Shown in pieces: positions 36,125 through 43,480 of a DNA stretch of 64,000 bases. Within the stretch, counting starts at the first letter, position 1. Every line of letters starts with the position of its first letter. The position numbers and the translations under genes are program-made. Under the pieces are notes generated by a model. It saw only the letters and a program-made list of their open reading frames with translations. It searched no databases and had not been told where the DNA came from. This stretch comes from Streptomyces sp. B93 (GTDB lineage Bacteria > Actinomycetota > Actinomycetes > Streptomycetales > Streptomycetaceae), in assembly GCF_018070565.1 (NCBI RefSeq), contig NZ_JAGPXL010000013.1:62001-126000 (forward strand), written 5' to 3'.

Positions 36125-37380
36125 TGTGCCCCGCCGGGCGGGAACCGGACCACACGGGTATCTCAGCCGCAGTGGTCGCCGCCCTGCTGGAGGAGAGCGC
36201 CGAGGAACTCTACGAAAACGCGCCATGCGGATACATGTCCACGCTGATGGACGGCACTATCGTCAAGATCAACGCCACACTGCTGAACTGGCTGGGCCTC
36301 CGGCGAACAGCGGTGGTGAACCATATGAGGTTCACCGACCTGCTGACCGTGGGCGGCAAGCTCTACCACGAAACGCATTTCGCCCCACTGCTGCAGATGA
36401 AGGGCGAGATAAGCGGTATAGCGCTGGAGATCAAACAGGCCAACGGCGGCCGCGTACCCGTACTCGTGTCCTCTGTCGTCAAGCACAGCGGCACAGGCGA
36501 GCCCTTGCTCATCCGCACCACCGTATTCGACGCCCATGAACGCCGCGCCTACGAGCAGGAACTCCTGCGAGCCCGCAAAGCGGCGGAACAGTCACACAAG
36601 GACGCCGAGACCCACCGCGCCCGCTTGCAGGACGCCCTGGCCGTGCTCCAGCAGTCACTGCTGCCCGCCACCCTGCCGCCGCTGCCGGGGATGGAGGCAG
36701 CCGCCCACTACCGCACCGCCTCCCCGGACCGGCTCGGCGGCGACTTCTACGACCTCTTCCCCATCGGCGCCGGGCGCTTCGCCTTCTTCCTTGGCGATGT
36801 CTGCGGCAAGGGACCCAGAGCGGCCGCCGTCACCTCACTGACGCGCTACACGCTGCGCGCCGCCGCCCTGCACAGCCCCGATCCGGTATCCGCCCTGACC
36901 ACGCTCAACCAGGTACTCCACCACCACTACACCGGCGACGACCCACGCTACTGCACCGTCATCTTCGGCATCCTGGAGCCCGACCCCGCAACCGGTCAGG
37001 CGACCGTCCGTCTCGCCTCGGGCGGGCACCCTCCCTCCGTCGTCCTGCACGCCGACGGCACGGCCGCTTTCCTGCCCACTCCCGGCGGACTCCTCGTCGG
37101 CGCCCTGCCCGACGCCCGTTTCACCGCAGCGTCGGCCGTCCTCGGCCGAGGTGACACCCTTGTGCTGTACAGCGACGGTCTGACCGAAGCCCGCACCGGT
37201 GTCGGGCGCACCTTCTACGGAGACGAGGCTCTGCTCGAGTTCGCCACCGGCCACGCCGGCGAATCCCCCCGGGATGTGGTCCAAGCGCTGGCCGGTCTGC
37301 TGGACAGCTTCGGAAGCGGCCTTGACGACGACGCCGCCCTCCTCGCGCTCGGTGTCCCCGCTGCCAGCGGCCCGGCCTGA
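36124..37380 (+). CDS. rsbP: RsbP-like PAS-PP2C phosphatase
   Basis: A 418-residue protein: a PAS domain at about residues 25-135 (YENAPCGYMSTLMDGTIVKIN), a coiled linker (ELLRARKAAEQSHKDAETHRARLQ region), and a SpoIIE-type PP2C domain from ~190 (RLGGDFYDLF, FFLGDVCGKG, LYSDGLTEAR, DDDAALLALG), with the metal-binding aspartates present. It should dephosphorylate an anti-anti-sigma factor when the PAS domain signals. The start is ATG 36124 (overlapping TGATG) or GTG 36121. Pairing with the RsbQ-like hydrolase indicates an intact two-protein stress input. Confidence 0.88.
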   Translation: MCPAGREPDHTGISAAVVAALLEESAEELYENAPCGYMSTLMDGTIVKINATLLNWLGLRRTAVVNHMRFTDLLTVGGKLYHETHFAPLLQMKGEISGIALEIKQANGGRVPVLVSSVVKHSGTGEPLLIRTTVFDAHERRAYEQELLRARKAAEQSHKDAETHRARLQDALAVLQQSLLPATLPPLPGMEAAAHYRTASPDRLGGDFYDLFPIGAGRFAFFLGDVCGKGPRAAAVTSLTRYTLRAAALHSPDPVSALTTLNQVLHHHYTGDDPRYCTVIFGILEPDPATGQATVRLASGGHPPSVVLHADGTAAFLPTPGGLLVGALPDARFTAASAVLGRGDTLVLYSDGLTEARTGVGRTFYGDEALLEFATGHAGESPRDVVQALAGLLDSFGSGLDDDAALLALGVPAASGPA

Positions 37381-37410
37381 TGCCGCTCGCACTCCTGGGA
37401 CACCCATCCC

Positions 37411-38424
37411 TCACACCAGGAGCATCCGGTTCCCGGCTGCCGCGCAGGCACCGGCGAAAGGAGCCCGGAACCGGTGAAGGCCTCGGCGGTCCCTCAGCCC
37501 CTCTCCCCTACCGCTGCGGGCCCTGGTCCAGGGGGCGCCCCGGTCCGGCCAGGGACGGCCCGTCGCGCTCTCCGCTCCGGCCTGCGGATGGCCCGCGCTG
37601 TCGGACGCGGCGTGGTACCGCGGCCTGGGGGGCATGTCGCTGCGGCCCGGGGGTGCGGTGTCCGGCGCACGCTCCCGGCCACTGTCCGCGGTGTCGCCCG
37701 CGAGCAGGACGGGGTCCATCATGACCACGGCCGAGGCCAGGACGAGGAAGATGACCGGGCCCAGCAGCATGGGCAGCAGCAGGGAGGTCGGCGTGGCCCC
37801 GCCCGCCGTGCTGGAGGCGTTGTGGAGGTGGACGCTGACGGCTGCCATGCCGGTGTAGTGCATGCCGGAGATGGCCACGCCCATCACCAGGCTCGCGCCG
37901 AGGGAGGCGGCGAAGCCCCGGACGGACACGGCCGCCCACAGCGCGGCGACGGCGGCGCCGACGGCGATGGCCACCGAGACGGCGACGATCAGGACGTCGT
38001 AGCGGATGCTGCCCGCGAGGCGCATCGCGTACATGCCGAGGTAGTGCATCGCGGCCACGCCCAGGCCGGTGAGCGTCCCGGCCGACAGGAGGGTGGCGGT
38101 CCCGGCGCCCCGGTAGCCGACGACGAACACGCCGACGCCGACCACGACGATCGCGACCGCCAGACTCAGTACCGTCAGGCCGACGTCGTAGCGAATGGAC
38201 GCCTCCCGCGCCTGGAAGCCGGTCATGGCGATGAAGTGCATCGTCCAGATGCCGCAGCCGAGGCACGCCGCCCCCAGGGCCAGCCAGCCCGGCTTCCAGC
38301 CCTGCCGGTAGTGCACGCACCGTGCCACGCAGCGCAGCCCCAGCGCGCTGCCGAGGACGGCCATCAGGTACCCGGCGACCGGCGTCACCGCGCCGTAGCT
38401 GAAATCGTTGATCGTCCCGTTCAT
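37411..38424 (-). CDS. MHYT-domain membrane sensor
   Basis: A 337-residue membrane protein with seven hydrophobic helices and three MHYT-type motifs: TMHFIAM, AMHYLGM and GMHYTGM. These are thought to bind copper and sense oxygen, CO or NO. The C-terminal ~80 residues are polar and Arg/Pro-rich with no output domain, so it is a stand-alone sensor. ATG 38424 (MNGTINDFSYG) matches the usual beginning of Streptomyces MHYT proteins; GTG 38469 would add 15 residues. No partner gene is adjacent, and the heliorhodopsin gene lies upstream on the same strand. Confidence 0.85.
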   Translation of the reverse strand: MNGTINDFSYGAVTPVAGYLMAVLGSALGLRCVARCVHYRQGWKPGWLALGAACLGCGIWTMHFIAMTGFQAREASIRYDVGLTVLSLAVAIVVVGVGVFVVGYRGAGTATLLSAGTLTGLGVAAMHYLGMYAMRLAGSIRYDVLIVAVSVAIAVGAAVAALWAAVSVRGFAASLGASLVMGVAISGMHYTGMAAVSVHLHNASSTAGGATPTSLLLPMLLGPVIFLVLASAVVMMDPVLLAGDTADSGRERAPDTAPPGRSDMPPRPRYHAASDSAGHPQAGAESATGRPWPDRGAPWTRARSGRGEGLRDRRGLHRFRAPFAGACAAAGNRMLLV

Positions 38425-38545
38425 GATCTCCCACAGACGTACGTCCCCCGCGGAGAGACCCTGGTTCACGCCCCCCCGGGCAGGAAACTCTGGTTCATCC
38501 GGGAGTGGAGTGAAAGGCCTGACAGGCGAAGATAGGTGAACGTTG

Positions 38546-38567
38546 TACTTATGTGATACTTAAGTGT
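38546..38567. repeat. 11-bp direct repeat in AT-rich promoter patch
   Basis: TACTTATGTGA and TACTTAAGTGT lie head to tail (9 of 11 bases equal), one helical turn apart, in an AT-rich patch 120-145 bases upstream of the MHYT gene. This is unusual in such GC-rich DNA and could be a tandem regulator site or a promoter element. Confidence 0.4.
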
Positions 38568-38694
38568 CCGTCAGTTCACGGCTCCTCCACGAGCCGCCAC
38601 CTGGTCATCTGACGCCCCCGACACCCCTGACTCGGCTCCCAGGCGCACGGCCCGCCGGTGCGTCCCGCGCCGCCCGTGCGCGGGTTGAGCAGGG

Positions 38695-39477
38695 TCAGCC
38701 AGCGAGCGAGCCGGTGAAGATCTGCCACGCCAGGAGTGACTTCGCCACGAGGCTGAGGACCAGGTAGGCCTTTTCACCGTATGCGTAGTCGGACCACCGT
38801 CCGGCTCCGCGGTACTGGAGCCATTGGTTGAGGCCGAAGCTGAAGAAGAGGACGGCCTGGACGAGAACGATCCCGTACACGAAGCCGGGGACGGTTTCGG
38901 CCGCGACGACGTTGTACGCGATCGAGATCCACGGTGTGACGCCGACCAGCGTCCCGAACCAGAACGGCAGCATCGTGGTCACCGCCCGCCCCGGCGGGTT
39001 CATCAACTCCTCGACCCAGCCGAAGAGGATCATCCCGGTGTTGGCGCCGACGACGGCGATGACGGCGCTGATGTTGGTGATGCCCGCGTAGAAGCCGATG
39101 AGGAGCACCATGAGGCCTGCGCTCAGCGCGTACTCCAGCCACCGGAAACGGTTGATGCCACGTCTGAGGTCGCGTTCGTAGACACGGCGGCACACCGTCG
39201 CTGTCACCAGGTGGTCCGCCGCCGCGAGGACGAGGAAGACGGCGACAGCCCAGCCGACCGGCACGTCGAACAGCGCTTCGGGGGCGGGCGCCTTTGTTCC
39301 CGGCGGCCCTTCCGGAGCGGAGGAGGTGACGGTGATCGAGAAGTCTCCGGCGAGGAGGACGATCGCCACGGCCTGGACCAGGTGCAGCAGCGCGAGTCCC
39401 AGATTCCACCTCCGGAGCCCGGCGAGGCGCCCGGGAGTGACACCGGCGGCCACCGGCGTGCCGTCCTCTCGCTTCAC
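38695..39477 (-). CDS. Heliorhodopsin
   Basis: A 260-residue seven-helix protein. From GTG 39477 (GGGAGGA upstream), the helix-3 segment RWLEYALSAG places Glu115 where heliorhodopsins have the Schiff-base counterion, and the last helix LSLVAKSLLAWQIF places Lys246 as the retinal-binding lysine. These match the Glu107/Lys241 pattern of the type member 48C12. The Asn/Pro-rich loop ELMNPPGRAVT also fits the family. Heliorhodopsins bind retinal, are inverted in the membrane relative to other rhodopsins, and have no agreed function. No carotenoid or retinal synthesis gene is nearby, so the chromophore must come from elsewhere. Confidence 0.88.
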   Translation of the reverse strand: MKREDGTPVAAGVTPGRLAGLRRWNLGLALLHLVQAVAIVLLAGDFSITVTSSAPEGPPGTKAPAPEALFDVPVGWAVAVFLVLAAADHLVTATVCRRVYERDLRRGINRFRWLEYALSAGLMVLLIGFYAGITNISAVIAVVGANTGMILFGWVEELMNPPGRAVTTMLPFWFGTLVGVTPWISIAYNVVAAETVPGFVYGIVLVQAVLFFSFGLNQWLQYRGAGRWSDYAYGEKAYLVLSLVAKSLLAWQIFTGSLAG

Positions 39478-39981
39478 GGTTCCTCCCCAGTGGCCGACGC
39501 CGGATTGGTCAGCATGGTGGTACCGGCCCGGCCGGGAATCACGGCAGTCACGCCATCGCCCCGCCGGAAAGTCGCCCAAGTGGCGTCCAGGTCCGCCGTA
39601 CCGCTGGCTTCCGGGACAGGCCCGCGGTCTCTTCTCGCCGGTCTCCCCAAAACGTGAGGCAGGAGTTCATTCATGGCCGGATCGGCTTCCGGCGGGAGCG
39701 GAAGGGAAAAGCCAGCGATACGTGAACCGGTTTCGGCGCTTGCCCCTGTCGGGGTCCCGGAGTTTTCCGGTGCGGCGGCGGGACCGACGGCAGTCCGGGC
39801 GATACGTCAAAGTCCCCAGCCCGCACGCTGTCCGGAGGAGCAGCTCAGGAAAGCGCGTCCGTGCGGCGGCACGGGTGCGGGAATCCGGTTCTCGTGCCCG
39901 CTGGAACGGCCAGGAAACCAGGGAATTCGCTTGCGTGTTCTCGCGGGCAAGGGGCACGAGAAGCGTCGGAGGTTGATAACT
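39478..39981. other. Intergenic region, promoters only
   Basis: About 500 bases between the divergent heliorhodopsin and small hydrophobic protein genes. No convincing coding pattern was seen. It should contain both promoters; I could not fix -10/-35 elements. Confidence 0.5.
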
Positions 39982-40152
39982 ATGGTTCCCCTGCTTCTCG
40001 TCCTGCTGCTGGCTCTCATCCTGTTCGGCGCTGGCTTCGCGCTGAAGGCGCTGTGGTGGATCGCGGTGATCGTTCTGGTGGTCTGGCTGCTCGGCTTCGT
40101 CGTACGCACCGCGGACAGCGGCGGCCGGAAGGGCCGCTGGTATCGCTGGTAG
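39982..40152 (+). CDS. Small hydrophobic membrane protein
   Basis: A 56-residue protein consisting of two adjoining hydrophobic helices (MVPLLLVLLLALILFGAGF and IAVIVLVVWLLGFVV) and a short basic tail ending RKGRWYRW. Such proteins are common, often multi-copy, in Streptomyces and are usually named hydrophobic protein. The function is unknown; some are stress-induced. GGAGG lies nine bases before ATG 39982, so translation is credible. Two strong hairpins follow the stop. Confidence 0.8.
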   Translation: MVPLLLVLLLALILFGAGFALKALWWIAVIVLVVWLLGFVVRTADSGGRKGRWYRW

Positions 40153-40200
40153 GCGCGCTCGGCGCGCGCTGACCGGTCGCCCGGTGAAGCCGTGCCGGTG

Positions 40201-40228
40201 AACCGTCCGGCACGCTCACCGGACGGTT
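40201..40228 (+). terminator. Stem-loop after the small hydrophobic protein gene
   Basis: AACCGTCCG (40201-40209) pairs exactly with CGGACGGTT (40220-40228). It lies 48 bases beyond the stop codon and immediately before a longer hairpin. Confidence 0.5.
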
Positions 40229-40232
40229 GCTG

Positions 40233-40282
40233 ACCTGCGGCGTCGTCTCCCCCTGACGCGAGGGGGAGACGACGCCGCAGGT
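40233..40282. terminator. Perfect 21-bp stem-loop, bidirectional terminator
   Basis: Arms 40233-40253 and 40262-40282 are exact reverse complements with an 8-base loop (TGACGCGA). The stem runs through a C5/G5 block. It lies between the convergent hydrophobic-protein and SMR genes, 14 bases from the SMR stop, so it probably ends transcription from both sides. Confidence 0.8.
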
Positions 40283-40296
40283 GTGCCTGGCCGCCA

Positions 40297-40743
40297 CTAG
40301 CGGTGCGTCACGGGGGCGTCGGCTTGCGCGCCTCGGGGTTCCCGGGGCCGGGCGGCGGGGTCCTGGGCCGCGCGCGGTGCGGGCTTCTCGGGGGCGTCGG
40401 GCCTGTCGGCGAGCTTGAGCCAGACCACTCCGGCGATGACGAGGGCCAGCCACAGGGCCTTGGCTCCGGTGAGTGTCTCGTCGAAGAAGACGGGTCCCAG
40501 CAGTGCCGCTCCGGCCGAGCCGATTCCCGCCCAGACGGCGTAGCCGATGCCGACGTCGATGGTGCGCAGGGCCACGCTCAGCGCCCACAGCGTCAGCAGG
40601 AAGAACACGACGGCGACCAGCGACCACTGCAGGCGGGTGAAGCCGTGGCTTCCCCCGACGGAGAGTGCGTAGCCGATCTCGAATCCTCCGGCGAGGAGGA
40701 GCATGAGCCAGGAGTTGGCTGCCGGGCGGCCGTTGTCGGTCAT
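40297..40743 (-). CDS. SMR-family multidrug exporter subunit (long form)
   Basis: A 148-residue, four-helix transporter with the conserved membrane Glu in LLLAGGFEIGYALS and the helix-3 pattern GIGYAVWAGIGSAG. About 35 extra hydrophilic residues, Pro/Ala/Arg-rich, follow helix 4 (from about KLADRPDAPEKP), unusual for SMR proteins of ~110 residues. It lies 42 bases after the second SMR gene; such pairs work as heterodimers exporting cationic compounds (EbrAB, YkkCD). Substrate is unknown. Confidence 0.88.
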   Translation of the reverse strand: MTDNGRPAANSWLMLLLAGGFEIGYALSVGGSHGFTRLQWSLVAVVFFLLTLWALSVALRTIDVGIGYAVWAGIGSAGAALLGPVFFDETLTGAKALWLALVIAGVVWLKLADRPDAPEKPAPRAAQDPAARPREPRGAQADAPVTHR

Positions 40744-40785
40744 GCGTGTGAGTCCTTTCCCGGGATGAGGAGGGGGCGGGGTGCG

Positions 40786-41109
40786 TCAGGCGGCGGCGCC
40801 GCTGAGCTGGAGGCCGACGACCCCGGTGATGATGACGGCGATGCCCAGTGCCTTGCGCCAGTTCAGACGCTGGCCGAACAGGAGCACACCGAGCAGGGTG
40901 ATGCCGACGCCTGCGACGGATGTCCAGATGGCGTAGCCGACGCCCACGTCGAAGGTCAGCAGTGCCTTGCTGAGGAAGAAGGTCGCGATGGCGCCGCTGA
41001 CCAGGGTCGCGGCGGTCCACTTGCGGTTGGTGAAGCCGGCCGCCTTGCCGGCCGAGATGGCGACGGTGATCTCGAAGAGGGTGGCGACGGCGAGGTAGAG
41101 CCAGTGCAT
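40786..41109 (-). CDS. SMR-family multidrug exporter subunit (short form)
   Basis: A 107-residue, four-helix SMR protein of normal length. The essential Glu lies in VATLFEITVAIS, and GVGYAIWTSVAGVG forms helix 3. With the next gene it should form an asymmetric pair, one subunit in each membrane orientation. It is part of the unit deaminase - DsbA-like - SMR - SMR on the minus strand. Confidence 0.9.
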   Translation of the reverse strand: MHWLYLAVATLFEITVAISAGKAAGFTNRKWTAATLVSGAIATFFLSKALLTFDVGVGYAIWTSVAGVGITLLGVLLFGQRLNWRKALGIAVIITGVVGLQLSGAAA

Positions 41110-41205
41110 GAGGTGTCCTTACGTCGTAGGTGGGTTGGTCGTGGGGCCGGCGCGGTGCGCTGTACGGCGGTGCGTCGCCGGGCGCGGCGGCAGAGCCGCG
41201 CCGGG

Positions 41206-41862
41206 TCAGCAGCCGTCGGTGCCGCAGGCCGCGCCTCGGGCGATCGCCAGTTCGGCCTGGGCGTCGAGTACGGCCCTGCGGATGTCCGCCGCGGCGGGGA
41301 CGCCTTCGAGGCGGTGCCGTTCGCCGACGATGATCGTGGGAACGACCGAGATGCGGTGCTTCTGCGCGGTCCGCAGCGCCTCCTGGTGTGCCCGCGCGTA
41401 GGTTCCGGACTCGAGCGCCTCGGTGAAGCGGGCTGGGTCCAGGCCCAGTTCCGCCGCCAGGCCGGCCAGGACGTCCACGCGTCCGATGTCCTGGTTCTCC
41501 TGGAAGAAGGCCCGCAGGACCCGGGGGGTGTACTGCGCGGCCCTGCCGTGCTCGGCGGCGTACTGGTAGCCCTCGAAGGCCAGCCGGGTGTAGGGCTGCG
41601 GTGAGACGGTGGGCAGGGTGATGTCCACTCCCAGCCGGCGGGCCATGGGGTAGACCGAACGCGCCCAGACCGCCGGCAGGTACTCGTCCTCCGGCCGCAG
41701 CGTCGGGGTCGGATGAGGCCTCAGCTCGAAGGGCATCCATTCGATCGCGGCATCGAGGTCGTGGGTGGCCTCGTGCAGGGGTCCCTCGGCGAGCATGCAG
41801 AACGGGCACACGTAGTCCGACCAGACCCTGACGGTGACCTTGCCGGTCTCTGCCTCGGTCAC
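41206..41862 (-). CDS. DsbA/FrnE-family thiol oxidoreductase
   Basis: A 218-residue protein with thioredoxin-like fold. SDYVCPFCMLAEG gives the CPFC active site; RISVVPTIIVGER is the cis-Pro strand, and VPAAADIRRAVLDAQ closes the fold. No signal peptide is seen, as in the FrnE group of cytosolic isomerase-like DsbA proteins. A Cys-rich end (GAACGTDGC) may bind metal. GTG 41862 overlaps the deaminase stop (GTGA). It may be involved in redox or xenobiotic response with the exporters. Confidence 0.85.
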   Translation of the reverse strand: MTEAETGKVTVRVWSDYVCPFCMLAEGPLHEATHDLDAAIEWMPFELRPHPTPTLRPEDEYLPAVWARSVYPMARRLGVDITLPTVSPQPYTRLAFEGYQYAAEHGRAAQYTPRVLRAFFQENQDIGRVDVLAGLAAELGLDPARFTEALESGTYARAHQEALRTAQKHRISVVPTIIVGERHRLEGVPAAADIRRAVLDAQAELAIARGAACGTDGC

Positions 41863-42350
41863 ATCTGCCTCCCGTGGGTGGAGAGATACTCTTCGAACGG
41901 TTTGGTCCCCCCGGGGACCTGCAGCGAGGTGACCTTGAGCGGCCAGGTCGCCGGGTCGCGGGCGAACAGGGAGTACGAGCCCGAGTAGTCGAAGCCGTAC
42001 TGTGCGGCTGTCCTGCGGTCCACCGCGTAGACGACGTGGCTGACGCCGAAGTACAGCGCGGCCATGTAGCACAGGGCGCAGGGTTCCCCGGAGGCGATCA
42101 GCGTGGCCCCGGCGGTGGCATCCAGTCCGTGCGCCGCCGTGGCGGCGCGCAGCGCCACCACCTCGGCGTGCGCGGTGGGGTCGTTGTCCTCCCGCACCCG
42201 GTTGAAGCCGGTAGCGAGGACCTGCCCGCCGTTGACGACCACACCGGAGAACGGGATGCCGCCGTTGGTGACGTGTTGGTGGCTGACGCGGACCGCCTCA
42301 CGGACGTAGTCGGCCAGCTCGTTTCCCTGGATCTCAAGGTGGGACATCAT
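41859..42350 (-). CDS. CMP/dCMP-type nucleoside deaminase (guanine deaminase-like)
   Basis: A 163-residue zinc deaminase. TAHAEVVAL (His and catalytic Glu) and EPCALCYMA (PCxxC) form the metal site. ATGFNRVREDNDPTAH and the C-terminal swapped segment (KPFEEYLSTHGRQM) resemble guanine/tRNA-adenosine deaminases. ATG at 42350 or 42347. It is the first gene of the SMR operon and diverges from the MarR gene. Its link with drug export is not obvious; it could act on a nucleobase-like toxic compound. Confidence 0.82.
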   Translation of the reverse strand: MMSHLEIQGNELADYVREAVRVSHQHVTNGGIPFSGVVVNGGQVLATGFNRVREDNDPTAHAEVVALRAATAAHGLDATAGATLIASGEPCALCYMAALYFGVSHVVYAVDRRTAAQYGFDYSGSYSLFARDPATWPLKVTSLQVPGGTKPFEEYLSTHGRQM

Positions 42351-42682
42351 CGCTCCCCCTCTCGCCCTTGCGCCGCGGGCCGCACAGCCAGCGGCACCGG
42401 CCCCAACCGGGACTCGAAGGACCCGGCCACACGATGGCGGCGGGTCCTCCTGCTGCGCGCTGTGCGCCTCCGCCCGGTTCCCTCAAGGCATCGCCCCTCG
42501 GGAAGCGAGCGGCAGCGGGTGCCGCAGCGGCATGGGACATACCACTCTCGGAAGTCTTCACATTTGCTTGTACTTGCATATTAAATCCGGCTCCCGGGGA
42601 CCCGGCCAGGGAGCTCGGCACGGCATTAAGCTTGCATGAGCATGTATCTTGTTGTCAACGTCCGCCCGAGAGGAAGCCGCCC
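42351..42682. promoter_or_regulatory. AT-rich divergent promoter region of deaminase/SMR operon and MarR gene
   Basis: 332 bases without a gene. The part 42560-42660 is locally AT-rich and contains CTTGCAT twice (42573-42579 and 42631-42637), the second followed by GAGCATG. These are likely binding sites of the MarR regulator. Exact -10/-35 boxes could not be fixed. Confidence 0.4.
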
Positions 42683-43129
42683 ATGAACTCGATCCCCCCC
42701 ACGCCGGCCGCCTCGTCCGACCAGGCCATGTGGGCGAAGGTCCTCACCCTGCACGCGTACGTGGAGCGCCAGCTCACCCAGGCCCTGCAACGCAGGCACG
42801 GAGTCGGGCTCTCCGAGTTCCGCGCCCTGGAATGCCTCGTCCACGCCGACGAGGGCGAACTGCGCATGCAGGACCTCGCCGACCGGGTCGGCCTCGGGCA
42901 GAGTTCGGTGACCCGGCTGGTCGGGCGGCTCTTCGCGGCCGGCTTCGCCGTCCGCGACCTGTGCCCCGACGACAAGCGGGGCGTCTACGCGGTGATCACC
43001 GAGGACGGCAGGAGGCGCTACACCGACGCGCGCGCCACCTACGCCGACGTCCTGAGCGCCGCCCTGAACGCGGCGGGTGCCACCGCGGAACTGGCCCCCA
43101 CCGTCCAGGCGCTGCGCAGCGCCCCGTGA
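42683..43129 (+). CDS. MarR-family transcriptional regulator
   Basis: A 148-residue winged-helix regulator. The recognition region is QDLADRVGLGQSSVTRLVGR, followed by the wing DLCPDDKRGVYAVITEDG, with helical dimerisation segments at both ends. ATG 42683 is preceded by GAGAGGAAG. It diverges from the deaminase/DsbA/SMR operon, which it probably represses until a drug-like ligand binds. It could also act on the biosynthetic operon downstream. Confidence 0.88.
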   Translation: MNSIPPTPAASSDQAMWAKVLTLHAYVERQLTQALQRRHGVGLSEFRALECLVHADEGELRMQDLADRVGLGQSSVTRLVGRLFAAGFAVRDLCPDDKRGVYAVITEDGRRRYTDARATYADVLSAALNAAGATAELAPTVQALRSAP

Positions 43130-43260
43130 GCGGCTCCCGCACCCCGCGCGCCCGGGTCAGGCGCGGGCGCGGCCCCGCGCGACACCGGCGCCGCGGCGGA
43201 ACGAAGCGTTCAGTTCACCCGTCGGCCAGCCCCGTTCACCAGGCGGCCTCATCCCGTCCC

Positions 43261-43277
43261 TGACGTGAGGGACGTCA
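43261..43277. promoter_or_regulatory. Palindromic operator candidate upstream of the biosynthetic operon
   Basis: TGACGT-GAGGG-ACGTCA: six-base arms in exact inverted repeat with a 5-base spacer, 24 bases before the proposed -35 box of the adenylation-domain gene. Confidence 0.4.
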
Positions 43278-43300
43278 CGCGAACCACTCCAGGTACATGC

Positions 43301-43328
43301 TTGACTAAGCATTGACTGACGGTACGGT
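43301..43328 (+). promoter_or_regulatory. Candidate promoter of the adenylation-domain operon
   Basis: TTGACT (43301-43306) and TACGGT (43323-43328) are separated by 16 bases, near the vegetative consensus. A second TTGACT lies 11 bases after the first. It is the only promoter-like pattern seen in the 351 bases between the MarR and adenylation genes. Confidence 0.45.
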
Positions 43329-43480
43329 TATTCGCGGCTCAACCACAGGGAAGCGAGCGGACCGGCCTGTCCGGCGACGGACGCCGGGCTCCGCGCTCTC
43401 TGCGGCGCCTGTTCATGCGGCGCCCCCTGAGCCCCCGCCCTGGTCATTTCCGCACGGACAGATGCATGATTGGGGGAGCT

